From an uncultured Succinatimonas sp. (GTDB lineage: Bacteria > Pseudomonadota > Gammaproteobacteria > Enterobacterales > Succinivibrionaceae), in the NCBI RefSeq assembly GCF_905203285.1, contig NZ_CAJKVK010000037.1, positions 1-17,936 on the forward strand: a DNA stretch of 17,936 nt, in the 5' to 3' direction. This document shows, piece by piece, positions 1 through 7,335 of this stretch (position 1 is its first letter; every line of letters begins with the position of its first letter). A program made the position numbers and the translations under genes. The notes under the pieces are model-generated. The model was not told the DNA's origin and made no database searches. It saw only the letters and a list, made by a program, of their open reading frames with translations.

Positions 1-314
1 CTGCCTTCTGGCATAGCCATAATCGTACCGCGGAATCTGTAATTTATAAGAGAATCTAAAAACTCATCGTTATAAAGATTTAAAGATTTGAAATAATCAA
101 TATCATCTTGAGTAAAATGAAAATCTTCAAGAAAATCTAAAACCTGTTCAAGACCGGCAAAAATAGCAAATCCGCCGCCGTCAGGATTTCGTCTGTAAAA
201 AACGTCAAAAGCAACTAAATTGTCTGCCGTGTTCTCAAGATAGTATCCGTTTGACATAGTCATTGAATACAAATCCATTAACATGGATAAATTTCTGGCC
301 TTAAACTGCTCCAT
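1..314 (-). CDS. pncB: Nicotinate phosphoribosyltransferase, N-terminal part (cut by window edge)
   Basis: The minus strand reads without a stop from an ATG at 314 to the window edge, giving 104 residues. The segment RNLSMLMDLYSMTMSNGYY (residues 8-25), then DVFYRRNPDGGGFAIFAGLE (37-56) and NYRFRGTIMAMPEG (91-104), are the conserved start of nicotinate phosphoribosyltransferase. That enzyme joins nicotinate to PRPP to give nicotinate mononucleotide in the Preiss-Handler route of NAD salvage in the cytoplasm. The arrangement is closer to the longer Firmicutes-type enzyme than to the short Escherichia coli PncB, which is an impression rather than an alignment. A good ribosome binding site, AGGAGA (323-328 on the plus strand as TCTCCT), lies 8 bases before the ATG and fixes the start. 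The catalytic core and C-terminus lie outside the window. Its promoter should lie in the region shared with brnQ. Confidence 0.85.
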   Translation of the reverse strand, partial: MEQFKARNLSMLMDLYSMTMSNGYYLENTADNLVAFDVFYRRNPDGGGFAIFAGLEQVLDFLEDFHFTQDDIDYFKSLNLYNDEFLDSLINYRFRGTIMAMPEG

Positions 315-892
315 GTAGAATCTCTCCTGCGTATTGCAAGTTCTTTAATATTATCGACGGCATGGCATACAGCATATTTATGTTAAGCAAAAGCTATTCT
401 TTATTATCAATAACCGTCAGTTTTAAGCAGAAACGATTCGGGATTTTGAATTATTTATAGTTAAAATTTTAATGCCCTTAAATAAAGATAAAACAAATGC
501 TTTATCTGAGTTACCGTTTCAGTGATGAAGTTCATTATTTTAATCTTACAAATAAGAAAGCGTATATTTTTCTTCTAATTTTTTATACTTGATCACTGAT
601 ACTTTGCGTATTTTTACGAATAGTAGAAAATATCACGTTAATTTTTCATAATTCTTTGCGTTTAGTATCTACTTTTTTAAACATATTTAAATTTTATTAA
701 GCCATAGTATCTATAAATATGTAGAATAAATAGTTTTAAGTGCAATCAATATAATTCGCACGTTTTTTAACGCATACACTTTACAACTGGCAACTTCGCC
801 AAACCGATATTTTGAATATCAGGCAAGGCGCATAAACATAATGTGTTTTCAAACGTTGTCAGAATAATACGTAAATAAGCAACAGGTATTTT
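315..892. other. 578-base non-coding region between pncB and brnQ
   Basis: This very AT-rich divergent intergenic region separates pncB (minus) from brnQ (plus). I see no convincing reading frame, tRNA or repeat array in it. The only clear structure is the interrupted hairpin at 797-830, described separately. It must hold promoters for both flanking genes, but I could not single out a -35/-10 pair with normal spacing. Its length is unusual for this window, where most gaps are under 160 bases, so an undetected small RNA or long leader is possible. Confidence 0.6.
797..830 (+). promoter_or_regulatory. Interrupted stem-loop upstream of brnQ (leader structure or operator)
   Basis: The arms pair as CGCC (797-800) with GGCG (827-830), CC (804-805) with GG (822-823), and GATATT (806-811) with AATATC (815-820) around a TTG loop. 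The internal mismatches are AAA against CAA, plus one bulged A. No T-run follows, so it is not an intrinsic terminator. It ends 62 bases before the brnQ start. It could be a 5' leader structure in the brnQ message or a protein-binding palindrome; Lrp-type control is common for such transporters, but nothing here proves it. Confidence 0.4.
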
Positions 893-2218
893 ATGCAACC
901 AACCAATAAAAATCGTTTTATTCCGATAGGACTGATGCTGTTTGCACTTTTCTTCGGCGCCGGTAACCTTATTTTCCCGGCATCAATGGGACAAGCCGCA
1001 GGTGACAATGTCTGGTGGGCTTTACTGGGTTTCTGTATCACCGGTGTTGGTCTCCCGCTTATAGCCGTTATGGCAATCGGTTACTCAGGTGAATTCAGTC
1101 TGCAGCATGTAGCAAGACGTATTCATCCTTCTTTTGCAGTTTTCTACACTGTAGTCTGCTATATGTCTATCGGACCGTGCTTTGCCGTACCGAGAACCGG
1201 AACCGTTTCTTATGAAATCGCAATTCGTCCGTTCCTCTCTGATGAAAGCGCATCTATCGGTCTGCCGATATTCTTGGCTATATTCTTTATTATTTCAGGC
1301 TGGCTTGCCGCTACTCCGTCAAAGCTTGTAGATCGTATCGGCAAATTCCTTACTCCGGCCTTGGTATTAACTATTGTTATTTTTATTGTTCAGTCTTTTA
1401 TCACTCCGTTAGGTCAGCCGCAAACTCCGGCAGCCCCCTACGCTACCCCGTTTAAGGCTGTAGTTCAGGGTGTCCTTGACGGATATAACACTCTTGATGC
1501 TATCGCTGCGCTAGTCTTTGCCTCATTGGTAATTAAGGCTGTTCAAGCTACCGGTTTTTCAGAGCCTTCTGAAGTTACCCGCGAAGTATACAAATCAAGC
1601 TTTGTAGCAGCACCTTTGCTTGCCGTAATTTATATTTTCATCGCCAAAATCGGCGCTGAAAGCGTATCTGCCATCGGCATTCAGGATACCGGTGCACCTA
1701 TTTTGGCCGAAAGCGCTAAGATTTTCTTCGGTCAAGCCGGCGCAATGCTGTTATCTGCAATGGTATTGCTTGCCTGTCTTACCACCAGCATCGGTCTTAT
1801 CAGCTGCTGTGCTTATTACATCAAAGATCTTACCGGTAAATTCCACTATATTACCTGGGTAGCGATTTTTACGATTGTTTCTTATTTAATCGGTCTTTTC
1901 GGACTTAAGACCATTATCGTATCAACGATTCCGGTTTTGATGTTCATCTATCCGATTTGCGTTGCATTAGTATTTTTGATTTTTATCGACAAGCTCATCG
2001 GCCGTCGCCGCTGCGTTTATGCTTGGACCATCGGTTTGACCTTTATCATGGCACTGTATAACGGTCTGCAAACTGCTAAAATCGCCCTGGGCGGTCTTGA
2101 TGAAATTATCAACAACTGGGTTCCGCTCCAATCTTACGGTTTAGGATGGATACCGTTTGCAATTGTCGGTTTTGTTCTCGGATTAATTAATAAATGGATT
2201 AAACCGGTTCGTATCTAA
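893..2218 (+). CDS. brnQ: Branched-chain amino acid transport carrier (LIVCS family)
   Basis: This 441-residue inner-membrane protein has the hydrophobic pattern of about twelve transmembrane helices expected of LIVCS-family symporters, which take up leucine, isoleucine and valine with Na+ or H+. Family hallmarks are FGAGNLIFP (21-29) in the first helix, GFCITGVGLPL (46-56), and GPCFAVPRTGTVSYE (94-108). The length is normal for BrnQ (about 430-450). The ATG at 893 follows a weak AGG element (884-886) and starts the protein just ahead of helix 1, as in relatives. It appears to be transcribed alone: a structured 63-base leader region lies upstream and an intrinsic terminator follows 18 bases after the stop. 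The family call is firm; the exact substrate preference is not visible. Confidence 0.93.
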   Translation: MQPTNKNRFIPIGLMLFALFFGAGNLIFPASMGQAAGDNVWWALLGFCITGVGLPLIAVMAIGYSGEFSLQHVARRIHPSFAVFYTVVCYMSIGPCFAVPRTGTVSYEIAIRPFLSDESASIGLPIFLAIFFIISGWLAATPSKLVDRIGKFLTPALVLTIVIFIVQSFITPLGQPQTPAAPYATPFKAVVQGVLDGYNTLDAIAALVFASLVIKAVQATGFSEPSEVTREVYKSSFVAAPLLAVIYIFIAKIGAESVSAIGIQDTGAPILAESAKIFFGQAGAMLLSAMVLLACLTTSIGLISCCAYYIKDLTGKFHYITWVAIFTIVSYLIGLFGLKTIIVSTIPVLMFIYPICVALVFLIFIDKLIGRRRCVYAWTIGLTFIMALYNGLQTAKIALGGLDEIINNWVPLQSYGLGWIPFAIVGFVLGLINKWIKPVRI

Positions 2219-2236
2219 TTTATCTTATTTAGTCGT

Positions 2237-2263
2237 AAGGCCGCTTTTTCTGCGGCCTTTTTT
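2237..2263 (+). terminator. Intrinsic terminator of brnQ
   Basis: A perfect 8-base stem AAGGCCGC (2237-2244) and GCGGCCTT (2252-2259) encloses a 7-base loop and runs into a T-tract (2258-2263). It lies directly downstream of the brnQ stop and has the classical GC-rich stem plus U-run form. Confidence 0.87.
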
Positions 2264-2289
2264 ATATTAAGTGAATTGTATTTTATGCC

Positions 2290-2307
2290 TTTGCATGGCT
2301 ATGCAAA
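2290..2307. promoter_or_regulatory. Palindromic candidate operator before the small secreted protein gene
   Basis: TTTGCAT (2290-2296) and ATGCAAA (2301-2307) are perfect inverted arms around GGCT. The site lies 63 bases before the start codon at 2370, where a promoter is expected. The size and symmetry suit a dimeric regulator. No regulator is adjacent, and the binding protein is unknown. Confidence 0.4.
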
Positions 2308-2369
2308 CACTAAGTTTTATCCATTAACATCTTAGAAAAAACTCATATAAAAACATAAGGAGCTTTTAA

Positions 2370-2615
2370 ATGAAAAACAAAATAAAAATACTGCTTATCT
2401 CTTTAAGCATGGTATTAATTCCACTTGGCACTTACGCAGCAAGCGACTTAAGTTCTTCAGATGGGTATCAGCAATATTCATATACTTGTCCAAACGGATA
2501 TTCCCGCAGTGATTGTCCTTATTACAAGGAACAAGACAGATTTAACGGAAAAGGCTACTATCGCGAAGGAAGGCATCACGGACGCGGACATCATCACAGA
2601 GGATATTTTAACTAG
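2370..2615 (+). CDS. Small secreted His/Gly/Tyr-rich protein
   Basis: This 81-residue protein is preceded by a strong AAGGAG site (2357-2362), 7 bases before the ATG, so it is very likely translated. Residues 1-23 form a Sec signal peptide: a Lys-rich start, the hydrophobic core ILLISLSMVLIPLG, and a cleavage site after TYA or YAA. The mature part of about 58 residues carries many Tyr, Gly and Arg, two cysteines (40 and 49) that could form a disulphide, and a C-terminal cluster with His 69, 70, 74, 75 and 76. Such a cluster often binds Ni, Zn or Cu, but metal binding here is inference. I recognise no family. The gene lies between the brnQ terminator and a convergent gene whose stop codon overlaps its own, so it looks monocistronic. 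Confidence 0.75.
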   Translation: MKNKIKILLISLSMVLIPLGTYAASDLSSSDGYQQYSYTCPNGYSRSDCPYYKEQDRFNGKGYYREGRHHGRGHHHRGYFN

Positions 2616-3319
2616 TGCTTCTTTGCAGACAGATTATAAGAAATATCAACGTGCGACATAATAACGTCGACTGTAAGTCGTCCATCCAGGACGCAGGCTA
2701 ACCATGATTTTTTATTCATGTGCCATGCCGGTATGAAATTTATGCCGTCAACTAAACATACAACATCTTCTTTTGTGTGATGCAAAAGTAAAATCTCAGT
2801 TTTATACGACGGATCGGGCTTAACTTTAAGTCCCAATTTATCCGTCGAAACCGCAATAATCAAACCGTACCATTTGCGTGTTTTTTCATTACGTAAAACG
2901 GCAGCCTGCAAATCGTCCCACGGATACTCAGGAACGGTTCCGTATCTTTTTTCACATAAAAACAGCACTTCAAGACTTTGACTTAAAGAAAGACGGCTTT
3001 TTACGGAACAACTATTAATGATATCTGCAAGTATTTCGTTTACCGTAAAACGGATTTTCCCTACAAACTCGCCGCTTGCTTTGGTAGTTAAATATAAAGT
3101 ATACGGGTCACCGGTTTCGATATCTATGACGCAAGGTACAAGAATATTTTCCTTGAGTAAAGCTTCAACTTTAAGATACATTCCGGTACCTGAAAATTCA
3201 GAATAGAAGATTTTAGTTAGAAAGTTGTCGCTAGCTTCATCAGGTATAAAACCATGCGAAATCAGAAGCTTTCTATCTAGATTTTTATTTTTTAAAAGTT
3301 CAAGCGATGATAAAAGCAT
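2612..3319 (-). CDS. MmcQ/YjbR family protein with N-terminal extension
   Basis: The C-terminal half of this 235-residue protein (about 113-233) matches the MmcQ/YjbR (DUF419) fold, whose members are called DNA-binding-like but have no settled function. Visible marks are CEKRYGTVPEYPWDD (122-136), RNEKTRKWYGLIIAV (143-157), and IPAWHMNKKSWLACVLDG (196-213). The first 110 residues, with DIETGDPYTLYL (66-77) and GEFVGKIR (83-90), look like the extra domain carried by the longer, mainly Firmicutes versions of the family. It follows the acetyltransferase gene by 15 bases and is probably co-transcribed with it. No clear ribosome binding site precedes the ATG at 3319, consistent with coupled translation. 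Its TAG stop overlaps the TAG of the convergent small-protein gene in one CTAG. Confidence 0.82.
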   Translation of the reverse strand: MLLSSLELLKNKNLDRKLLISHGFIPDEASDNFLTKIFYSEFSGTGMYLKVEALLKENILVPCVIDIETGDPYTLYLTTKASGEFVGKIRFTVNEILADIINSCSVKSRLSLSQSLEVLFLCEKRYGTVPEYPWDDLQAAVLRNEKTRKWYGLIIAVSTDKLGLKVKPDPSYKTEILLLHHTKEDVVCLVDGINFIPAWHMNKKSWLACVLDGRLTVDVIMSHVDISYNLSAKKH

Positions 3320-3334
3320 TTTTAAAAACCAAAC

Positions 3335-3853
3335 TTAACCATTAAGCGATTTTTCTCTTAAATTACCGTGGTATTCGCCCTCTACAATCGTCCCGATTAA
3401 ATAATAACCCATATCGTTATACCAAGAATTAAGTTTGTCATTGCTGATAATTACGTCAAGACGCACGCAAACCTTCTTTTTTTGCAGTGCTAAAAACTCG
3501 ATTCTGCGTAAAAGCTCCTTGCCGGCTCCCTTTACAGATAATAAAGACGCAAAATTATGAACATATAAGGAGGATTTTTGCGGATCATTTTGCTGCCAAC
3601 GCGGATCCGATTCAAGTAAAACGGCTCCGGCTATAATCCTGGAGTCGTTATCTCTTAAAACATACATGTGTCCCAAATCAGCTTCACGCTTAAAGTAAGC
3701 AAAAGAGTAGCGTTGTTTATAGCCAAAAAGGTTCCACTGCTTGATGCCGTTTTGTTCCATCCACTCTATGCGTTTGTCTATAAGAGAAACAAAATCCTTT
3801 ACATCAGTCTCTGCAGCCTTAGCAAAAATGCAGTCGGCAAAATTTACAGACAT
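3335..3853 (-). CDS. GNAT family N-acetyltransferase
   Basis: This cytoplasmic protein of 172 residues has the shape of a GNAT acetyltransferase. A central strand with acidic flank, MYVLRDNDSRIIAGAVLL (63-80), is followed by the acetyl-CoA-binding turn LLSVKGAGKELLRRIE (104-119) and a late strand RLDVIISNDKLNSWYNDMGY (131-150). The substrate cannot be read from sequence. The frame extends 13 codons further up to a TTG at 3892, but I prefer the ATG at 3853 because it starts just before the first GNAT strand. The ribosome binding site there is weak (GAG about 8 bases upstream). It lies 87 bases after the aldose epimerase-like gene and 15 bases before the YjbR-type gene on the same strand, so the three may form one unit. 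Confidence 0.8.
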   Translation of the reverse strand: MSVNFADCIFAKAAETDVKDFVSLIDKRIEWMEQNGIKQWNLFGYKQRYSFAYFKREADLGHMYVLRDNDSRIIAGAVLLESDPRWQQNDPQKSSLYVHNFASLLSVKGAGKELLRRIEFLALQKKKVCVRLDVIISNDKLNSWYNDMGYYLIGTIVEGEYHGNLREKSLNG

Positions 3854-3940
3854 AAAAACTCGATCACAATAAAAACTGATACGGCTTTGCAAAATAACGC
3901 AAAACCGATGAAAATTCTACGTTTGATTTAATTGTAAATT

Positions 3941-4822
3941 TTAATTAAAAATTTTTGCGCTGATGCGATAGGTCAGTGCATGGCTTTCCTGCGGTTTTAA
4001 CACCGTAAGACCTACTTTTGAGTTAAATGCGTTGGCAGGACATGACATCGGTTCAACGGCAAGGCCTTTACGCAAAAGTTTTTCAGCGGTAAAAAGCTGC
4101 ACGTATGGAGCTTTAGTAGTTACGCTTACTTCCATCTTGTCTGACTTTAACGTAAGAACAAGAGGATCTTTATCATTTTTAAAAGCGTGATCAATCTTAA
4201 CGCCGTTAAGGCTTCGTTCCTTATCAAAATCCAAATTCAATTGTGAAGCCCTAATCAACTCTGTCGGACACATTTTTTCATCCACATCCCAAACTTGAGA
4301 GCACGGGAAATGCAGGGTACAGTTATCAAGAACTTCTTTATCGCAAGTGATGTAAGGATGCTGGCCTACACCGTATGGCGCAAGCTTTTTCCCGATGTTT
4401 TTGGTAATAAGCGTTACGCTCAAGCCGTCATCATCAACTTTATAGTAAGCTTTACTTTCAAGTAAGAACGGGTATCCGACAGTCGGAATTACATAGGCTT
4501 TAAGGATAAGAGAATCCTCGCAGACCTCTTCAATCTGCCATTCTTTCCAGGCTAAAAATCCGTGACTTGCAGATCCGGTTCGAGCCTCGGTTACTGCTAA
4601 AGAATATGTATTGCCTTCAAATTCATAAGAAGCATTTTTAATACGATTAGGCCAGGGTATTAACACTTTGCCTAAATGAGCTAAAGGAACCTCATCAGGA
4701 TCATGCGGCAAAGAAATATAACGATCTTTGTATTTAACCGAGCACATTCCTGCACCGACCGTAACAATCAAAGCCTCATAATCACCGTGTTTTAATAAAA
4801 TACTTTGTCCGCCGGCTAACAT
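3941..4822 (-). CDS. Aldose 1-epimerase-like protein
   Basis: Members of this family interconvert alpha and beta anomers of sugars such as galactose or glucose. The 293-residue protein shows the expected order: IPWPNRI (55-61), ASHGFLAW with His87, YGVGQHPY with His155, an Asp-containing DHAF (211-214), and VEPMSCPANAF with Glu257 as the likely catalytic base. Both catalytic histidines and the glutamate are present, so it should be active. Its specificity is open: many paralogues act on other sugars or on hexose-6-phosphates. The start is set at the ATG (4822) because AAGGAG ends 5 bases before it; the in-frame GTG at 4828 overlaps that ribosome site and is unlikely. It is divergent from the EamA transporter across a 166-base gap holding a palindrome. 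Confidence 0.87.
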   Translation of the reverse strand: MLAGGQSILLKHGDYEALIVTVGAGMCSVKYKDRYISLPHDPDEVPLAHLGKVLIPWPNRIKNASYEFEGNTYSLAVTEARTGSASHGFLAWKEWQIEEVCEDSLILKAYVIPTVGYPFLLESKAYYKVDDDGLSVTLITKNIGKKLAPYGVGQHPYITCDKEVLDNCTLHFPCSQVWDVDEKMCPTELIRASQLNLDFDKERSLNGVKIDHAFKNDKDPLVLTLKSDKMEVSVTTKAPYVQLFTAEKLLRKGLAVEPMSCPANAFNSKVGLTVLKPQESHALTYRISAKIFN

Positions 4823-4926
4823 GATCACTCCTTAAACTTGAAATAAACAGCCATAATTTAGCAAATATTTAAAATTAAAGATGAGAGCAAAGCCCTCTTC
4901 TTAAAAGCATGACAATGATTATATTT

Positions 4927-4939
4927 TGTTTCCGAAACA
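4927..4939. promoter_or_regulatory. 13-base palindrome in the epimerase/EamA divergent promoter region
   Basis: TGTTTC (4927-4932) and GAAACA (4934-4939) are perfect inverted arms around one C. An 8-base palindrome TGCTAGCA (4946-4953) lies just downstream. The position, about 50 bases before the EamA start and 105 from the epimerase start, fits an operator for one or both genes. The regulator is not known. Confidence 0.33.
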
Positions 4940-4988
4940 CTTTAGTGCTAGCATGAGCATCTAAAAAAACTTAAAAATAAGGACGTAT

Positions 4989-5939
4989 ATGCTCCGTGAA
5001 AGTCTTGCAGGTCATCTTTTAACTTGTTTTACCATAACCGTATGGGGCGCAACTTTTATCTCTTCAAAAATCCTGCTTAGAGACTTCATTCCGATCGAAA
5101 TCTTATTTGATCGCTTTTTACTGGGCTTTATAGCCATGTGGATAATTTTTCCGCATATTATGCGCGTTAAGTCCCTTCGTCATGAAATTATCATGGCAAT
5201 AGCTGGCTTGTTTGGAATAACTCTTTATTTTTTATGTGAAAATATTGCTCTTGTCTATTCAAAAGCCGCCAATGTCGGCGTAATTATCGCCTCGGTTCCT
5301 TTTTTTACAGGTCTTGTGGATCGTCTTTTAGGCACCAAAAGAAAATTACCTAAAGGGTTCTTTCTAGGTTTTATTATCGCGATGACCGGAATTTGCCTTT
5401 TAACTTTTTCCTCTCTTGACGAACTTAGCTTTAATCCAATAGGTGACGGACTGGCTGTTCTTGCATCCGTCATGTGGGCGTTTTATTGCCTCTTTATCAA
5501 TAAAGCCTTAAGTTTTGGCTATAAACCGCTGCAGGTTACAAGGCACGTTTTTGCCTATGGTCTTATTTTTATGCTTATTCCAATGTATTTTATGGAATAT
5601 GAATTTAAATTTGAGGCCCTTGCAAAGCCTGTCAACTATTTAAATCTTCTCTTTTTAGGATTGTGTGCATCAGCTTTATGCTACGTTACTTGGTCATTAT
5701 CGGTAAAACTGATAGGAACGGTAAAAGCAAGTGCATGGCTTTACATTTCACCTGCGGTAACCGTAATAATGGCAGTATTAATTCTTGATGAAACAGTCTC
5801 CGGCCTCGGCATTTGCGGTATGTTGCTGACATTCCTCGGGCTTATCATTTCACAAAACGGGATAAAAGGAATTATCCGTCTTATCATTAAAAGGCATGAA
5901 GTTTTAAAAGTGCCGCAAAAGACCATCTTACGGCACTAA
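4989..5939 (+). CDS. EamA-domain (DMT superfamily) transporter
   Basis: This 316-residue inner-membrane protein has about ten transmembrane helices in two repeated EamA halves, roughly residues 8-140 and 150-290. The motif TITVWGATFISSKILL (16-31) in helix 1 and the second-half segments ending in VKASAWLYISPAVTVIMAVL are typical of drug/metabolite transporters, which usually export amino acids, metabolites or toxic compounds. The substrate cannot be predicted. The ATG at 4989 has AAGGA (4979-4983) 5 bases upstream. The last helix is followed by a short basic tail. The final codons and the TAA form part of an inverted repeat (5909-5937) that looks like the terminator of the convergent alcohol dehydrogenase, so this coding end has a double role. 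Confidence 0.88.
   Translation: MLRESLAGHLLTCFTITVWGATFISSKILLRDFIPIEILFDRFLLGFIAMWIIFPHIMRVKSLRHEIIMAIAGLFGITLYFLCENIALVYSKAANVGVIIASVPFFTGLVDRLLGTKRKLPKGFFLGFIIAMTGICLLTFSSLDELSFNPIGDGLAVLASVMWAFYCLFINKALSFGYKPLQVTRHVFAYGLIFMLIPMYFMEYEFKFEALAKPVNYLNLLFLGLCASALCYVTWSLSVKLIGTVKASAWLYISPAVTVIMAVLILDETVSGLGICGMLLTFLGLIISQNGIKGIIRLIIKRHEVLKVPQKTILRH
5909..5937 (-). terminator. Probable terminator of the alcohol dehydrogenase gene, inside the EamA coding end
   Basis: The arms AGTGCCG (5909-5915) and CGGCACT (5931-5937) pair over a 15-base loop. Read on the minus strand, the hairpin comes 16 bases after the dehydrogenase stop and runs into TTTT followed by AAAA. On the plus strand it is followed only by A residues, so it suits the minus-strand gene. 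The U-run is short and the loop long, so efficiency is uncertain. Confidence 0.5.
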
Positions 5940-5953
5940 AAAATAATGGAAGA

Positions 5954-7129
5954 TTAAAGCATCAGTCTATAAATTGCTTTTACGTCATCTTCATTTAAGG
6001 TTACGAATCCTCCGGTTGTTCCGGTATTTACATCGCCGTAACAGCATTTGTGCGCAAGCTCGTCAATATCTTCTTCTTTAGCGCCGAGCTCGGCAAAATT
6101 ACCGGGCATGCCGATTGATTTTAAAAAGCGCCTTAATGCGTTAATACCCTCAAGCGCAGTAACTTCAGGATGTTCAAAATCCATCTCAACGCCCCACACT
6201 CTGACAGCTACCTTGGCAAAGCGCATAACGTCATGCTTTAAGTTATAAGTAAATACCGCAGGCATCACGACGGCAAGTCCTGCTCCGTGCGCACAATCAT
6301 ATAAAGCTGAAAGTTCATGCTCAATATTATGACTGGTCCAATCTTGAGAACGACCCACACCGCAAGAGTTATTATGCGCCATCATTCCCGCCCACATGAT
6401 ATTTGCTCTTGATTGATAATCATTGCTATCAGCTACGGCAATAGGGCCTTCTTTAATCATGGTAAGCATCAAAGCTTCAATCATGCGATCAGTAACTTCA
6501 ACATCTTTGGTATTGGTAAGGTAGCGCTCGTATAAATGCGCTAAGATATCCGTAATACCGCATGCAGTTTGATAGGCCGGCAATGTTTGAGTCAATGCAG
6601 GATCCAAAATTGAGAATTTAGGGCGCAGTGCTTCACCTGTAGTTGCACGTTTGAACATACCCTTTTCTTTAGTAATAACGGAATCACCGGATCCTTCGCT
6701 GCCGGCTGCCGAAATTGTAAGGACTGTTCCAATAGGCAAAGCTTTATCAACTGTTTTGCCTTCGTAGTAATCCCAAAAGTCACCGTCATAAACTGCACCT
6801 GCTGCAATAGCTTTAGCAGAATCAATAACGCTTCCGCCGCCTACGGCCAAAATAAAATCAATATTTTCCTTCCTACAAAGGTTTATTCCCTCATAAACCA
6901 GGCCGTCACGAGGATTAGGTTTAACACCGCCTAATTCAACAAATCTAATTCCCTCGTTTTTAAGCGAACTGCGGATTTTATCTAAAAGACCGGATTTTTG
7001 AGCGGATCCTCCGCCAAAATGAATTAAAACTTTTGATCCGCCAAAGCGCTTAACATAATGTCCTGCGTTAATTTCTTCATCTTTGCCGAAGACAAAATAA
7101 GTAGGAGAGTAAAAAGTAAAATTATCCAT
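5954..7129 (-). CDS. YqhD-like iron-containing alcohol dehydrogenase (NADPH-dependent aldehyde reductase type)
   Basis: This 391-residue cytosolic enzyme belongs to the group III metal-dependent alcohol dehydrogenases, close in plan to Escherichia coli YqhD (387 residues), which reduces short and reactive aldehydes with NADPH. It shows the cofactor loop HFGGGSAQKSG (37-47), AVGGGSVIDSAK (95-106), and all four metal ligands: Asp194 and His198 in GITDILAHLYE, His267 in DWTSHNIEHE, and His281 in CAHGAG. These positions equal the YqhD numbers as I remember them, which supports the ATG at 7129. The frame is open up to a GTG at 7159, but the family starts at MDNFTFYSPT. A GGAGG lies 23 bases before the ATG with a small hairpin between. 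Likely role: aldehyde detoxification or alcohol formation during fermentation. Confidence 0.9.
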   Translation of the reverse strand: MDNFTFYSPTYFVFGKDEEINAGHYVKRFGGSKVLIHFGGGSAQKSGLLDKIRSSLKNEGIRFVELGGVKPNPRDGLVYEGINLCRKENIDFILAVGGGSVIDSAKAIAAGAVYDGDFWDYYEGKTVDKALPIGTVLTISAAGSEGSGDSVITKEKGMFKRATTGEALRPKFSILDPALTQTLPAYQTACGITDILAHLYERYLTNTKDVEVTDRMIEALMLTMIKEGPIAVADSNDYQSRANIMWAGMMAHNNSCGVGRSQDWTSHNIEHELSALYDCAHGAGLAVVMPAVFTYNLKHDVMRFAKVAVRVWGVEMDFEHPEVTALEGINALRRFLKSIGMPGNFAELGAKEEDIDELAHKCCYGDVNTGTTGGFVTLNEDDVKAIYRLML

Positions 7130-7157
7130 ATAAAAAAGCGAAAAATCGCCTGCCTCC
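7130..7157 (-). promoter_or_regulatory. Unusual ribosome-binding leader of the alcohol dehydrogenase
   Basis: On the minus strand a full GGAGG (7153-7157) lies 23 bases before the chosen ATG, too far for normal initiation. Between them, GCGA (7146-7149), a 4-base loop, and TCGC (7138-7141) form a hairpin of 12 bases. If it folds, the spacing shrinks to about 11. Further upstream a second site, AGAGG, precedes a 4-codon frame (ATG at 7186, TAG at 7172-7174) in phase with the gene. This may be a translational control region, or the start may lie at GTG 7159. Confidence 0.35.
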
Positions 7158-7335
7158 ACTGATACAAACTACTACATAAAGCTCATTTTAACTTACCTCT
7201 TTGTTTATAAGTAGAATCGGCAAAGCTGTTTCATTAAATTTATTTTTCTTTAATTTAATTAGCCTTAACTTTCTTTTCACTCAAAATTAATTATTGTCAT
7301 TTAGAATTTATAAATCATTTATGGAGAGTCAGATA

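Noticed and set aside
859..1041. Minus-strand 60-codon frame over the start of brnQ
   Set aside because: Lies mostly in the strong brnQ coding frame, has no ribosome site and no recognisable protein.
2461..2661. Plus-strand 66-codon frame overlapping the small secreted protein
   Set aside because: It is out of phase with the gene that has the AAGGAG site and signal peptide, and it runs into the opposite gene's end.
3920..3960. AT-only inverted repeat near the aldose epimerase-like stop as a terminator
   Set aside because: Pairs only A and T in a generally AT-rich stretch; expected by chance.
6592..6825. 77-codon minus-strand frame within the alcohol dehydrogenase gene
   Set aside because: Shadow frame of a gene with all metal ligands in the main frame; no sign of a frameshift.
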